Source of the DNA: Bradyrhizobium septentrionale | GTDB lineage: Bacteria > Pseudomonadota > Alphaproteobacteria > Rhizobiales > Xanthobacteraceae | DNA: 64,000 nucleotides | Assembly (NCBI RefSeq): GCF_011516645.4 | Contig: NZ_CP088285.1 | Span: 9,132,501-9,196,500 of the forward strand | Direction of reading: 5' to 3' | Shown here: one piece after another, positions 1 through 9,445 of the stretch | How the letters are laid out: each line of letters starts with the position of its first letter | Position numbering within the stretch: the stretch's first letter is position 1 | Translations under genes and position numbers: made by a program | The notes under the pieces: model-generated | Seen by the model: the letters and a program-made list of their open reading frames with translations, nothing else | What the model was told of the DNA's origin: nothing | The model's database searches: none

Positions 1-371
1 GCCGGATAGTCGGCGGTCGGGTCGTTGTTGGCGAGCGAGCCGCCGATGGTGCCGCGGTGGCGCACGGCGGGATCGCCGATCATGCCGGCAAGCTCGGCCA
101 GCGCCGGGATCGCCTCGCCCACGATCGCTGAGTTCGCGACCTCGGCGTGCTTTGCGGTGGCGCCGATCACCAGCGAGCGGCCCTTCATCTCGATCGTGTC
201 GAGACCTTCGATATGGGAGAGGTCGACCAGATGCGGCGGGCTCGCCAGCCGCTGCTTCATCACCGGCACCAGCGTGTGACCGCCGGCGATCAGCTTGGCG
301 TCCTCGTTCTTCACCAGCAGATTGGCGGCCTGCCGCACGGTGCCGGGACGATGATATTTGAATTCGTACAT
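1..371 (-). CDS. FAD-binding subunit of a xanthine/CO dehydrogenase-type hydroxylase (partial)
   Basis: Medium (FAD) subunit of a molybdenum hydroxylase of the aerobic CO dehydrogenase/xanthine dehydrogenase family, a cytoplasmic enzyme in which FAD accepts electrons from the 2Fe-2S subunit. The window edge cuts the gene, leaving about the first 123 residues. It begins [19 protein letters not shown] and shows both FAD-contact segments expected in the family: AGGHTLVP (residues 29-36) and [16 protein letters not shown] next to the cut. It starts 37 bp after the 2Fe-2S subunit gene on the same strand, so the two are surely co-transcribed. The molybdopterin large subunit should lie outside the window. 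Substrate cannot be told from this piece; many rhizobial cox-like sets do not oxidise CO. Confidence 0.88.
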   Translation of the reverse strand, partial: MYEFKYHRPGTVRQAANLLVKNEDAKLIAGGHTLVPVMKQRLASPPHLVDLSHIEGLDTIEMKGRSLVIGATAKHAEVANSAIVGEAIPALAELAGMIGDPAVRHRGTIGGSLANNDPTADYP

Positions 372-408
372 TGGAATGTCCTGATCGCTTGCCGCGACGA
401 ATTGCTGA

Positions 409-894
409 TTAGGCGAGGTCCGATTTGGCCATCGCCTTGGCGCCGGCGGCGATCGAAGCGACGATGTTCTGGTAGCCGGTGCAGCGGCACAGATTGCCTT
501 CCAGCTCCTCGCGGATCACCTCGTCGGTGAGCTCGTGGCCCTTGCGATGGACCAGGTCGACCGCGGTCATGATCATGCCCGGCGTGCAGAAGCCGCACTG
601 CAGGCCGTGATGCTCGCGAAAGGCCTCCTGCATCGGATGCAGCGGCGCACCGTCGGCCGCCAGCCCCTCGATGGTCTTGACCTCATGACCGTCGGCCATC
701 ACCGCAAGCGTCGTGCAGGACTTCACCGCCTTGCCGTCCAGATGCACGACACAGGCGCCGCACTGCGAGGTGTCGCAGCCGACATGCGTGCCGGTCAGCC
801 GCAGATTTTCGCGGAGAAACTGGACCAGAAGGGTACGGGGGTCGACATTCGCGTTCACGGGGTTGCCGTTCACGATCATTGAAATCTTGGCCAT
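409..894 (-). CDS. (2Fe-2S)-binding subunit of a CO/xanthine dehydrogenase-type hydroxylase
   Basis: Small iron-sulfur subunit (161 aa, usual size) that relays electrons from the molybdenum centre to FAD. The plant-ferredoxin-type cluster ligands are visible as CDTSQCGAC (C40, C45, C48) with C60. The second cluster has C100 and C103 (CGFCTPGM) plus C135 and C137 (NLCRCTGY), the hallmark of the family. The ATG at 894 was chosen because the protein then begins [13 protein letters not shown], where homologues start; an upstream in-frame start would add 36 unrelated residues. Order on the minus strand is coxG-like, 2Fe-2S, FAD subunit. Substrate is not determined. Confidence 0.93.
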   Translation of the reverse strand: MAKISMIVNGNPVNANVDPRTLLVQFLRENLRLTGTHVGCDTSQCGACVVHLDGKAVKSCTTLAVMADGHEVKTIEGLAADGAPLHPMQEAFREHHGLQCGFCTPGMIMTAVDLVHRKGHELTDEVIREELEGNLCRCTGYQNIVASIAAGAKAMAKSDLA

Positions 895-1049
895 CAGCAC
901 TCTCTTATCTGCGCCACCGCATATCGGCGAAGCAGGCGGTTTAAAATCATTCCAGACGGCATAATATGGGTGCGCCCCGCGATGGGCAACCTTTCGAGCC
1001 ACCCATCCAGAGCATGGCGGGGCCTGGACGATCCGGCCCGTGAGCAGAG

Positions 1050-1496
1050 CTAACCCTGCACCGCCTTGGCGAAATTTGCAAAAAATTCATCGGCCAGCTT
1101 CTTGGCGGCGCCGTTGATCAGGCGCTGGCCGAGCTGGGCGAGCTTGCCGCCGATCTGCGCTTCCACGTTGTAGCTCAGCAGCGTGCCGCCATCCTTGTCG
1201 GCAAGGCCGACGGTGGCGCCGCCCTTGGCGAAGCCGGCGACCCCGCCCTCGCCTTCGCCCGAAATCTTGTAGCCGTTCGGCGGGTCGAGATCGCTCAATG
1301 TGACCTTGCCCTTGAAGCGGGCGGAGACCGGGCCGACCTTCATCTTGGCGGTGGCGCGGAAGCCGCCCTCGTCGGTCTTCTCCAGCTCTTCGCAGCCGGG
1401 AATGCAGGCCTTCAGCACCTCGGGATCGTTGAGCTTGTCCCACACAGCCTGGCGCGGCGCCGCAAGCTGGACTTCGCTGGTCATTGTCATGGCCAT
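1050..1496 (-). CDS. CoxG-like SRPBCC (START-fold) protein
   Basis: A 148-aa carbon monoxide dehydrogenase subunit G-type protein. Members of this SRPBCC family help membrane attachment or maturation of cox-type molybdenum hydroxylases. The sequence shows the family pattern: a hydrophobic-strand start ([20 protein letters not shown]), then CIPGCEEL around residues 32-39, [12 protein letters not shown], and a [12 protein letters not shown] segment before the C-terminal helix. A strong Shine-Dalgarno GGAGG lies 6 bp before the ATG. It sits 155 bp upstream of the 2Fe-2S subunit on the same strand, and is divergent from pcaB across 211 bp that must hold both promoters. Confidence 0.9.
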   Translation of the reverse strand: MAMTMTSEVQLAAPRQAVWDKLNDPEVLKACIPGCEELEKTDEGGFRATAKMKVGPVSARFKGKVTLSDLDPPNGYKISGEGEGGVAGFAKGGATVGLADKDGGTLLSYNVEAQIGGKLAQLGQRLINGAAKKLADEFFANFAKAVQG

Positions 1497-1707
1497 GGGG
1501 GACCTCCTCGATCGTGAGAAACCTTTTCCCCCAAGTAAAGCAGCCGGGGCGCAAAGGAAAGGGCACCTTGGGAGGATGAGCGATGCATATTCGCAACTGC
1601 AGCAAGACGCGTCCGCCGTTCACAAAATCGCGCGATCGGCGCTGTCGAAAATGGCGGCAGCGGCGGGGCATTGGCAGGAGCGCGCGACAGTGGTTAGGTC
1701 GCGCGCC

Positions 1708-3063
1708 ATGAGCACAGCCCTCTCCCCCCTGCTTGCGCCGATGCTGTCGAGCGCCGCGATGCGCGCGGTGTGCGACGATGCCGCCACCCTGCAGAACATG
1801 CTGGATTTCGAGGCCGCGCTGGCCCGCGCCGAGGTGGCCTGCGGGGTGATTCCTGCCGCTGCCGCCGGCCCGATCGCCGCCGCCTGCAAGGCCGAATCAT
1901 TCGACCTGGCCGCGCTGGCGGACGCCGCGACGCGGTCGGGCAATCTGGCGATCCCGCTCGTGAAGGCCCTGACCGCCAACGTCGCCAAGGCGGATGCCGA
2001 GGCTTCGCGCTATGTGCATTGGGGCGCGACCAGCCAGGACGTCATCGACACCGCGACGATGCTGAGCTTGCGTGCCGGGATCGATGCGCTGCTCGCCGAC
2101 CTCAACCGCGCCGTTGCCGGGTTTGCCACCCTGGCGCGCGCCCATCGCAATACTGCGGTGGTGGCACGGACCTGGTTGCAGCACGCGCTGCCGATGCCGT
2201 TCGGACTAAAACTCGCCGAATATGCCGCGGCCCTGCATCGCTCCCGCAAGCGGCTGCAACGGCTGCGCCGCGAGACGCTGGCGCTGCAATTCGGCGGCGC
2301 CGCCGGCACGCTCGCCGCACTCGGCAACAGGGGCCTCGCAGTCGCCACGCAGCTTGCCAAGGAGTTGGACCTGCCGTTGCCGGATGCGCCCTGGCATACC
2401 CATCGCGACCGCATCGCGGAGGCTGCGTCGGTGTTTGCCATCCTCGCCGGCAGCTGCGGCAAGATCGCACGCGACGTCTCGCTGATGATGCAAACCGATG
2501 TCGGCGAGGCGTTCGAGCCGGCCGGCGCCGGCCGCGGCGGCTCTTCCACCATGCCGCACAAGCGCAATCCGGTCGCCGCCGCCAGTGCGCTGGGCGCCGC
2601 GACCATGGCGCCGAACCTCGCCGCCACGATCTTTGCCGCGCAGGTACAGGATCACGAGCGCAGCGCCGGCCCGTGGCATGCGGAATGGCCGACATTGCCT
2701 AGCCTGATGCTGGTGACGTCAGGCGCGCTCGCCGCGATAGTCGATCTCGCCGAGGGGCTCGAGGTCGATGCGGCGCGGATGCGCTCCAATCTGGAGACGA
2801 CCGGCGGGCTGATTATGGCGGAGGCGGTCGCGATGGCGCTGGCCGAGACGATCGGCAAGAGCGACGCCCATCATCTGATCGAGGCCGCCAGCAAGAAAGC
2901 GGTCGCCGAGAACAAGCATCTGCGCGACGTGCTGTCATCAGATGCAAAGATCACCGCGCATCTCGACGCCAGGCGAATCGCAGAACTGTTCGAGCCGAGG
3001 GCCTATCAGGGCGCCTCACAAGCGCTGATCGACCGATTGCTTGCGACGCTGGACGAAAATTAG
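1708..3063 (+). CDS. pcaB: 3-carboxy-cis,cis-muconate cycloisomerase
   Basis: Cycloisomerase of the protocatechuate branch of the beta-ketoadipate pathway: 3-carboxy-cis,cis-muconate to 4-carboxymuconolactone, in the cytoplasm. The 451-aa product belongs to the fumarase/aspartase superfamily; the signature loop GSSTMPHKRNP is at about residues 278-288, and HWGATSQDVIDTA (around 110) is the conserved second region. The ATG at 1708 (MSTALSPLLAPMLSS) was preferred to in-frame starts far upstream, which would overlap the divergent coxG-like gene. The next genes are pcaD and pcaC, which fixes this as the Pca enzyme and not adenylosuccinate lyase. The ring-cleavage genes pcaGH are not in the window. 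Confidence 0.94.
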   Translation: MSTALSPLLAPMLSSAAMRAVCDDAATLQNMLDFEAALARAEVACGVIPAAAAGPIAAACKAESFDLAALADAATRSGNLAIPLVKALTANVAKADAEASRYVHWGATSQDVIDTATMLSLRAGIDALLADLNRAVAGFATLARAHRNTAVVARTWLQHALPMPFGLKLAEYAAALHRSRKRLQRLRRETLALQFGGAAGTLAALGNRGLAVATQLAKELDLPLPDAPWHTHRDRIAEAASVFAILAGSCGKIARDVSLMMQTDVGEAFEPAGAGRGGSSTMPHKRNPVAAASALGAATMAPNLAATIFAAQVQDHERSAGPWHAEWPTLPSLMLVTSGALAAIVDLAEGLEVDAARMRSNLETTGGLIMAEAVAMALAETIGKSDAHHLIEAASKKAVAENKHLRDVLSSDAKITAHLDARRIAELFEPRAYQGASQALIDRLLATLDEN

Positions 3064-3070
3064 CACGGAT

Positions 3071-3138
3071 GTCATTGCCGGGCTTGACCCGGCAATCCAT
3101 CATCGCAGATGGATGCGCGGATCAAGTCCGCGCATGAC
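3071..3138. repeat. Palindromic REP-like repeat (family A) in the pcaB-pcaD gap
   Basis: Two hairpin units back to back. The first has arms TGCCGGG and CCCGGCA, the second GCGCGGA and TCCGCGC, and the whole is bounded by GTCAT and ATGAC. Related elements are at 13706-13793 and 58836-58856. It fills most of the 89-bp gap and stops exactly at the Shine-Dalgarno GAGGGG of pcaD (3139-3144). Confidence 0.8.
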
Positions 3139-3152
3139 GAGGGGAAAAATCG

Positions 3153-3935
3153 ATGCCTATGATCAACGCCGACGGGTGCCTGCTCAACGTCCAGGTAGAC
3201 GGCCGCGACGGCGGACCGACCCTGATGCTGTCGAACTCGCTTGGCTGCACGCTGCAGATGTGGGAGCCGCAGATGCCGGCGCTGACGCAGATGTTCCGCG
3301 TCATCCGCTACGACCGCAGGGGTCACGGCAAATCCGGCGTGCCGGCGGGCCCCTACTCCATGGAGCGCTTCGGCCGCGACGTGCTTGATATCCTCGACGA
3401 CCTCAACATCGACAAGGTGCATTGGTGCGGGCTGTCGATGGGCGGCATGGTCGGGCAATGGCTCGGCGCCAACGCGCCTGAGAGATTCGGCAAGATCATC
3501 CTCGCCAACACCGCCTGCTACTATCCCGATCCGACCAACTGGCTGAACCGCATCAAGGCGGTGAAGGAAGGCGGCATCGCCGCCGTCGCCGACACCGTGA
3601 TCGCGGGCTGGCTGACCGCTGACTTCCGCGAGCGCGAGCCGGAGACCACCGCACGCATGAAGGCGATGCTGATAGCCTCGCCGGTCGAAGGCTATCTCGC
3701 CTGCTGCGAGGCGCTGTCGACGCTCGACCAGCGCGCGCTGCTGCCTGGGATCAAGAGCCCGACCCTGGTGATCGCAGGAAAGCAGGACATGGCGACGCCG
3801 GTGTCGGCCGGCGAAATGATCCGCAGCGGCATTCCCGGCGCCAGCATGACGCTGCTCGATGCCGCGCACATCTCCAATGTCGAACAATCGCACGCCTTCA
3901 CCGAAGCCGTGGTCGGCTTCCTGACGCAACGGTGA
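3153..3935 (+). CDS. pcaD: 3-oxoadipate enol-lactonase
   Basis: Alpha/beta hydrolase (260 aa) that opens 3-oxoadipate enol-lactone to 3-oxoadipate. The catalytic triad is visible: Ser95 in GLSMGG, Asp212 in AGKQDMATP and His239 in DAAHIS. The oxyanion-side motif LSNSLGC and the RYDRRGHGKS strand are typical of PcaD. Length is normal for a stand-alone PcaD, so it is not the PcaDC fusion; pcaC follows as its own gene. A GAGGGG ribosome-binding site lies 8 bp before the ATG, directly beside the upstream repeat. Confidence 0.93.
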   Translation: MPMINADGCLLNVQVDGRDGGPTLMLSNSLGCTLQMWEPQMPALTQMFRVIRYDRRGHGKSGVPAGPYSMERFGRDVLDILDDLNIDKVHWCGLSMGGMVGQWLGANAPERFGKIILANTACYYPDPTNWLNRIKAVKEGGIAAVADTVIAGWLTADFREREPETTARMKAMLIASPVEGYLACCEALSTLDQRALLPGIKSPTLVIAGKQDMATPVSAGEMIRSGIPGASMTLLDAAHISNVEQSHAFTEAVVGFLTQR

Positions 3936-3945
3936 CAACAAAGAT

Positions 3946-4029
3946 CGTCATTGCGAGCGAAGCGAAGCAATCCATGTCACCGCTTGCCTAGGCATGGATT
4001 GCTTCGTCGCTTCGCTCCTCGCAATGACG
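3946..4029. repeat. Long palindromic repeat (family B) in the pcaD-pcaC gap
   Basis: An 84-bp element able to form one long hairpin: arms begin CGTCATTGCGAGCGAAGCGA and end in its near-complement CGCTCCTCGCAATGACG. A second copy of the same length is at 11770-11853. It ends at the GGGAGGAG ribosome-binding site of pcaC. Confidence 0.88.
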
Positions 4030-4042
4030 GGAGGAGACATCA

Positions 4043-4435
4043 ATGGACGACAATCAACGCCGCGACGACGGCATGACGCAGCGCCGCAAGGTGCTGGGCA
4101 ATGAATGGGTCGACAAGTCGATCACAAATCGCAACGCCTTCAACACCGACTTCCAGGACCTGATCACCCGCTATGCGTGGGGCGACATCTGGACCCGGCC
4201 GCATTTCGATCATCGCACGCGGCGGGTGCTGGTGATCGGCACCATGGTCGCGCTCGGCCAGTGGGACGAATTCCGCCTGCATGTGCGCGCGGCCCTCAGC
4301 GAAGGCGGCTTCACCCCTGAAGACATCAAGGAGATCCTGCTGCAGCAGGCGATCTATTGCGGCGTGCCCGCGGCCAATCACGCCGTCAAGGAAGCCGGCG
4401 CGATCATTGCCGAACTAGGGCTGCTGAAGGGATAG
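4043..4435 (+). CDS. pcaC: 4-carboxymuconolactone decarboxylase
   Basis: Decarboxylates 4-carboxymuconolactone to 3-oxoadipate enol-lactone, the step between PcaB and PcaD. The 130-aa product matches the family size. It carries the conserved RYAWGDIWTRPHFDHRTRR segment (about residues 42-60) and the HVRAAL...EGGFTPEDIKEILLQ...YCGVPAAN region of the AhpD-like fold. A perfect-looking GGGAGGAG Shine-Dalgarno lies 7 bp before the ATG. It overlaps the 3' end of the convergent membrane-protein gene by 21 bp. Confidence 0.94.
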   Translation: MDDNQRRDDGMTQRRKVLGNEWVDKSITNRNAFNTDFQDLITRYAWGDIWTRPHFDHRTRRVLVIGTMVALGQWDEFRLHVRAALSEGGFTPEDIKEILLQQAIYCGVPAANHAVKEAGAIIAELGLLKG

Positions 4436-4945
4436 CTCGCTCGCCGGCGCGCTCGCCTCGGTGGCGGGCGCCTCGGCAGTTCGCTTCGGCGAGGTCTCGA
4501 ACAGCATCACGATCGCGGTGCCGAGCAGCATCAAGAGCTCCGCGGCATGCGTGCGCAGCGCTTCGATCTCGCCGACTTTGGATGCCATCATCATGCTGGC
4601 GAAGCTCAGCACGCTGCCGAGGCAGAGCGCCACCGCAAGCGCCTCGTCGCTGCCGCTGCCGCGGCTCTTGCGGAACGGCGCAAAGGCGGCCATCGCGAGG
4701 AACACCGCGAAGAACGCCACCACGGTGATCCGTGCCAGCGCCAGCAGCCATGCGAGCCGCACCGTCGCCATCTTGGCAAGGTGCAGATGGTCGCTCGCAT
4801 ACAGCGCGATCGACACGCTCGGCCGCTCATAGAGGCCGTGGATCGGCGACACCATGATGGTGAAGGCGATGATGGTCCAGACCGGAATGAAATAGGCCGC
4901 AAGCAGCGCGCCGTTGAAGGAGCTGATCCGCCAGTTACTCGACAT
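4415..4945 (-). CDS. Conserved hypothetical membrane protein
   Basis: Predicted 176-aa inner-membrane protein of unknown function. Four hydrophobic stretches are visible: residues about 13-33 (GALLAAYFIPVWTIIAFTIM), 63-90 (VRLAWLLALARITVVAFFAV), 100-120 and 133-148. A polar Ala/Thr/Glu-rich C-terminal tail follows. No catalytic motif is recognised. It converges on pcaC and overlaps its last 21 bp, and faces a long intergenic region on its 5' side, so it is probably monocistronic. Confidence 0.7.
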   Translation of the reverse strand: MSSNWRISSFNGALLAAYFIPVWTIIAFTIMVSPIHGLYERPSVSIALYASDHLHLAKMATVRLAWLLALARITVVAFFAVFLAMAAFAPFRKSRGSGSDEALAVALCLGSVLSFASMMMASKVGEIEALRTHAAELLMLLGTAIVMLFETSPKRTAEAPATEASAPASELSLQQP

Positions 4946-5461
4946 TGCCGCTTCCCGTGGTTCCGACGCCTTATCAGAATGGCGACGGTTCAGCCTGCGA
5001 GGTAACGCCGATCAATTGCCGGCGGCAATTTAAACCCTTTGTTTACCTTAACTGGGCTGGGGATTGCTTGGGGACGGCCAAGGCCGTGCCAAAACGGCGC
5101 GGAAAAAAGGGCCCCGCCCTTCCGCTCGCGAGACCGTCAGTGACGCAGTTGCGCGGGGAACACGGGTTCCGGCGTGATCATTGCAGGGCAACGGCGTGTC
5201 GGCCCTGTGACATCGGAACCGCACCCGCCGAAGTAGTTATGTACAAGCCCTTTCGGCGGCAGCCAGCACTGTTGCCGCCGCCGGGGTTCCACTGTTAGAA
5301 AATGACACGACGCGACGGATCAGGCTGCCGGGGGCCTCGCCGCGTCACCCTCGACGTAGCGTTTTCGAGCGAAGTGGGAACCGGTTCGCGTGAAGAAAAC
5401 GCGTCCAAATCAACACGAGAGCCCGCTCGGTTCTCAACCGAACAGGCTCTAACGGCAGCGC
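4946..5461. other. 516-bp intergenic region upstream of livH
   Basis: No convincing gene. Open frames here lack a plausible ribosome-binding site and resemble no family. It must hold the promoters of the divergent membrane-protein gene and the liv operon. A small inverted repeat (GGCGGCA and TGCCGCC) lies around 5260-5284, and a family E repeat copy is at 5359-5413, about 50 bp before livH. Confidence 0.6.
5359..5413. repeat. Dispersed repeat, family E (copy 1)
   Basis: Contains GCGTTTTCGAGCGAAGTGG, then ACCGGTTCGCGTGAAGAAAA and CGCGTC. The same unit appears inverted at 51440-51495 and 56288-56340, and truncated by the window edge at 63976-64000. It is about 55 bp long and internally palindromic (GCGTTTTC near one end, GAAAACGC at the other). 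Confidence 0.85.
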
Positions 5462-6379
5462 ATGGATTATTTCGCCCAGCAACTGATCAACGGCCTCGTG
5501 CTCGGTTCGATCTACGGCCTGATCGCCATCGGCTACACGATGGTCTACGGCATCGTCGGCATGATCAACTTCGCCCACGGCGACATCTTCATGATCGGCG
5601 GCTTCATCGCGCTGATCTCCTTCCTGGTGCTGGTGTCGCTCGGCCTCACCGCGATCCCCCTCATCCTGCTGATCGTGCTGCTGGTCTCGATGGCGATCAC
5701 CGCGCTCTATGGCTGGACCATCGAGCGCATCGCCTATCGTCCCTTGCGGCATTCGTTCCGCCTGGCGCCGATGCTGTCGGCAATCGGCATGTCGTTCGTG
5801 CTGACCAACTTCTCGCAGGTGTCGCAGGGCGCGCGGGTGAAGCCGGTGCCGCCGATCATCACCGGCGGCTACACGCTGCATGAAGGCCCGGCGGGATTTG
5901 CCGTGCAGCTCTCCAACGTCCAGATCATGGTCGTGCTCGCCACCATCGTGGTGCTTGCGCTGTTCACCTGGCTGGTGTCGCGCACCCGGCTCGGACGCGA
6001 CATGCGCGCCTGCGAGCAGGACCAGACCATGGCCGCGCTGCTCGGCGTCGACGTCGACCGCACCATCTCGATGACCTTCGTGATCGGCGCCGCGCTCGCC
6101 GCCGTCGCCGGCATGATGTACCTGCTGTATTACGGCCTGGTCGATTTCTTCATGGGCTTCGTCGCCGGCATCAAGGCGTTCACCGCCGCGGTGCTCGGCG
6201 GTATCGGCTCGCTGCCGGGCGCGATGCTCGGCGGGCTCGCGATCGGCCTGATCGAGACGATGTGGTCGGCCTATTTCTCCGTGGAGTACAAGGACGTCGC
6301 CGCGTTCTCGATCCTGATCGTGGTGCTGATCTTCATGCCGACCGGCCTGCTTGGCCGTCCCGAAGTCGAAAAAGTCTGA
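5462..6379 (+). CDS. livH: Branched-chain amino acid ABC transporter permease LivH
   Basis: Inner-membrane permease (305 aa) of a high-affinity branched-chain/hydrophobic amino acid ABC importer. It starts MDYFAQQLINGLVLGSIYGL, followed by AIGYTMVYGIVGMINFAHGD, the standard LivH N-terminal motif, and ends with the IGLIETMWSAYFSVEYKD helix typical of the family. About eight hydrophobic segments are evident. It is the first gene of livH-livM-livG-livF followed by a binding protein. The true ligand of such systems in rhizobia varies (amino acids, amides, aromatic acids). Confidence 0.95.
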   Translation: MDYFAQQLINGLVLGSIYGLIAIGYTMVYGIVGMINFAHGDIFMIGGFIALISFLVLVSLGLTAIPLILLIVLLVSMAITALYGWTIERIAYRPLRHSFRLAPMLSAIGMSFVLTNFSQVSQGARVKPVPPIITGGYTLHEGPAGFAVQLSNVQIMVVLATIVVLALFTWLVSRTRLGRDMRACEQDQTMAALLGVDVDRTISMTFVIGAALAAVAGMMYLLYYGLVDFFMGFVAGIKAFTAAVLGGIGSLPGAMLGGLAIGLIETMWSAYFSVEYKDVAAFSILIVVLIFMPTGLLGRPEVEKV

Positions 6380-6389
6380 CAGGCACTTC

Positions 6390-7715
6390 GTGAGCGCGAC
6401 CTCAGCCCGCCCATCGCCCGCCGCGCAGCCCTCGGGCGGCGCCTTCATTCTCAAGAAAGCCCTGATCAGCGCCGCCGTCGCGCTGGTGCTGTTCTCGCTG
6501 ATGATCGGCGTGCGCACCGAGGCCGGACCGCAAGGCGGCCTGATCTACTGGACGCGGTTCGGCGACCTCGCCGCCATGGTCGGCACCGTATTCGGCGGCA
6601 GCATCATCGTCGAGCTGCTGCGGCAATGGTGGGGGCCGATCGACAAGGACCGCATCGTGCCGAAACCGGTGCAATCAGCGATGTCGTTCGCCGGACGATG
6701 GCTCGCCCCCGCGCTGCTGGTGTTCGCCTTCCTCGTGCCGGTCATCTTCTACAACCAGCGCTACATTCTCGACCTTTCGATCCTGGTCCTGACCTATGTG
6801 ATGCTGGGATGGGGATTGAACGTCGTGGTCGGCCTCGCCGGACTGCTCGACCTCGGCTATGTCGCCTTCTATGCGGTCGGCGCCTATTCCTACGCCCTGC
6901 TGGCCACCAATTTCGGATTGTCGTTCTGGGTCTGCCTGCCGCTCGCCGGTATCCTGGCGGCGTTCTGGGGCGTGCTGCTCGGCTTCCCGGTGCTGCGGCT
7001 GCGCGGCGACTATCTCGCGATCGTGACGCTCGCCTTCGGCGAGATCATCCGCCTCGTCATCATCAACTGGCAGAGCCTGACCGGCGGCCCCAACGGCGTC
7101 TCGGGGATTCCGCGCCCGACCATGTTCGGCATTCCGCTGACGCCGGGCGATGATGGGCTCGCCGCCAGGCTCGGCATCGAGTTTTCGCCGACCCACCGCC
7201 TCGTCTTCCTGTTCTATCTGATCCTGGCGATGGCGCTGCTCACCAACTGGGTGACGATCCGGCTGCGGCGGCTGCCGATCGGCCGCGCCTGGGAGGCGCT
7301 GCGCGAGGACGAGGTCGCCTGCCGCGCGCTCGGCATCAACACCACGACCACCAAGCTGACGGCGTTCGCGACGGGAGCGATGTTCGGCGGCCTCGCCGGC
7401 GCGTTCTTCGCCACGCGGCAGGGCTTCATCAGTCCGGAATCCTTCACCTTCCAGGAATCGGCGCTGGTGCTGGCGATCGTCGTGCTCGGCGGCATGGGCT
7501 CGCAGCTCGGCGTCGCGCTCGCCGCGCTGACCATGATCGGCGGCTTCGAACTGTTCCGCGGCTTCGATCAATACCGCATGCTGGTGTTCGGCATGGCCAT
7601 GGTGGTGTTGATGATCTGGCGGCCGCGTGGGCTGATCGGCCATCGCGCGCCGACCGTGTTCCTGGAACGCAACCAGGCGATCTCGTCCGACCTCGTCAAG
7701 GAGGGCCACGGATGA
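6390..7715 (+). CDS. livM: Branched-chain amino acid ABC transporter permease LivM
   Basis: Second permease subunit (441 aa from the GTG at 6390, 10 bp after the livH stop). The N-terminal part, about 110 residues with two membrane spans (ALISAAVALVLFSLMIGV; GTVFGGSIIVELL), matches the extra N-terminal domain seen in LivM. The core then shows VMLGWGLNVVVGLAGLLDLG and the long cytoplasmic loop RLPIGRAWEALREDEVACRA, which contacts the ATPases. An in-frame TTG at 6351 would add 13 residues and overlap livH; GTG is preferred but not proven. The stop overlaps the livG start by 4 nt. Confidence 0.92.
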   Translation: MSATSARPSPAAQPSGGAFILKKALISAAVALVLFSLMIGVRTEAGPQGGLIYWTRFGDLAAMVGTVFGGSIIVELLRQWWGPIDKDRIVPKPVQSAMSFAGRWLAPALLVFAFLVPVIFYNQRYILDLSILVLTYVMLGWGLNVVVGLAGLLDLGYVAFYAVGAYSYALLATNFGLSFWVCLPLAGILAAFWGVLLGFPVLRLRGDYLAIVTLAFGEIIRLVIINWQSLTGGPNGVSGIPRPTMFGIPLTPGDDGLAARLGIEFSPTHRLVFLFYLILAMALLTNWVTIRLRRLPIGRAWEALREDEVACRALGINTTTTKLTAFATGAMFGGLAGAFFATRQGFISPESFTFQESALVLAIVVLGGMGSQLGVALAALTMIGGFELFRGFDQYRMLVFGMAMVVLMIWRPRGLIGHRAPTVFLERNQAISSDLVKEGHG

Positions 7716-8541
7716 GCGCCGACCACATCCTCAGCGTCGACCGCCTGATGATGCGCTTCGGCGGCATCGTCGCGGTCAACGAACTCTCCTTCGCGGCCGA
7801 GCGGCGCAAGATCACCGCGCTGATCGGGCCGAACGGCGCCGGCAAGACCACCGTCTTCAACTGCATCACCGGTTTCTACCGGCCGAGCGGCGGCACAATC
7901 CGCCTCACCCACGACGACGGCCGCAGCATCCAGCTCGAGCGGCTGAACGATTTCCGCATCTCCAAGCAGGCCAAGGTGGCCCGCACGTTCCAGAACATCC
8001 GGTTGTTTCCCGGCATGACCGCGCTGGAAAATCTGATGGTCGCCCAGCACAACGCGCTGATGCGCGCCTCGGGCCTGACCCTGCTCGGCCTGCTCGGTCT
8101 GCCATCCTGGCGCGAGGCCGAGCAGCGCGCCATCGAACTGGCGCGGACCTGGCTCGAGCGCGTCGGCCTGCTCGACCGCGCCGACGATGCCGCGGGCAAT
8201 TTGCCCTATGGCGACCAGCGGCGGCTCGAGATCGCGCGCGCGATGTGCACCGAGCCTGCGCTGCTCTGCCTCGACGAGCCGGCGGCGGGGTTGAACGCGC
8301 GCGAGAGCGGCGGGCTCAACGAGCTCCTGCTGTCGATCCGCAACGAACAGGGCACCTCGATCCTGCTGATCGAGCACGACATGTCGGTGGTGATGGAGAT
8401 CTCCGATCACGTCGTGGTCATGGACTATGGCGTCAAGATCGCCGAGGGCACGCCGCAGGCCGTGCGCGACGACCCCAAGGTGATCGCCGCCTATCTCGGC
8501 GCCGACGAGGAAGAGGCGATCGCCGTGATGGAGAGCGGCAC

Positions 8542-8545
<4 letters not shown>
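7712..8545 (+). CDS. livG: Branched-chain amino acid ABC transporter ATP-binding protein LivG
   Basis: ATPase subunit (277 aa) powering the Liv importer. Walker A GPNGAGKTT is at residues 39-47, the Q-loop region at RTFQNIRLFP, the ABC signature appears in the Liv-type form YGDQRRLEIARAM, Walker B is LLCLDEPAAGL, and the switch histidine is in LLIEHDMSVV. The ATG overlaps the livM stop (ATGA), indicating translational coupling, and its own stop overlaps the livF start. All subunits of one importer are therefore made from one message. Confidence 0.95.
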
Positions 8546-9291
<746 letters not shown>

Positions 9292-9391
9292 CGCCGCCCC
9301 GAGCAGCAAGATGCGGCGGATGCAGCGTCGATTTGCCTGAAAATTGCCGGTGACTTCGCCGCGAAATCAGCCGAGAATGCCCGCGGTTTTG

Positions 9392-9411
9392 GGGCCCGGC
9401 GTGCCGGGCCC
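9392..9411. other. GC-rich hairpin between livF and the binding-protein gene
   Basis: Perfect inverted repeat with arms GGGCCCGGC and GCCGGGCCC separated by 2 nt, in the 154-bp gap. There is no T-tract, so it is more likely an mRNA-stabilising or attenuating stem that sets the binding-protein to permease ratio than a full terminator. Confidence 0.5.
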
Positions 9412-9445
9412 TTCCGCTAGAGGCAATGACCACGAGGGACGTCTC

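Noticed and set aside
1300..1707. N-terminal extension of pcaB to an upstream start
   Set aside because: It would lie over the divergent coxG-like gene and the promoter region; homologues start at 1708.
4945..5883. Two plus-strand frames between the membrane-protein gene and livH
   Set aside because: One is intergenic and Pro/Arg-rich; the other runs through a family E repeat and into livH in a different frame.
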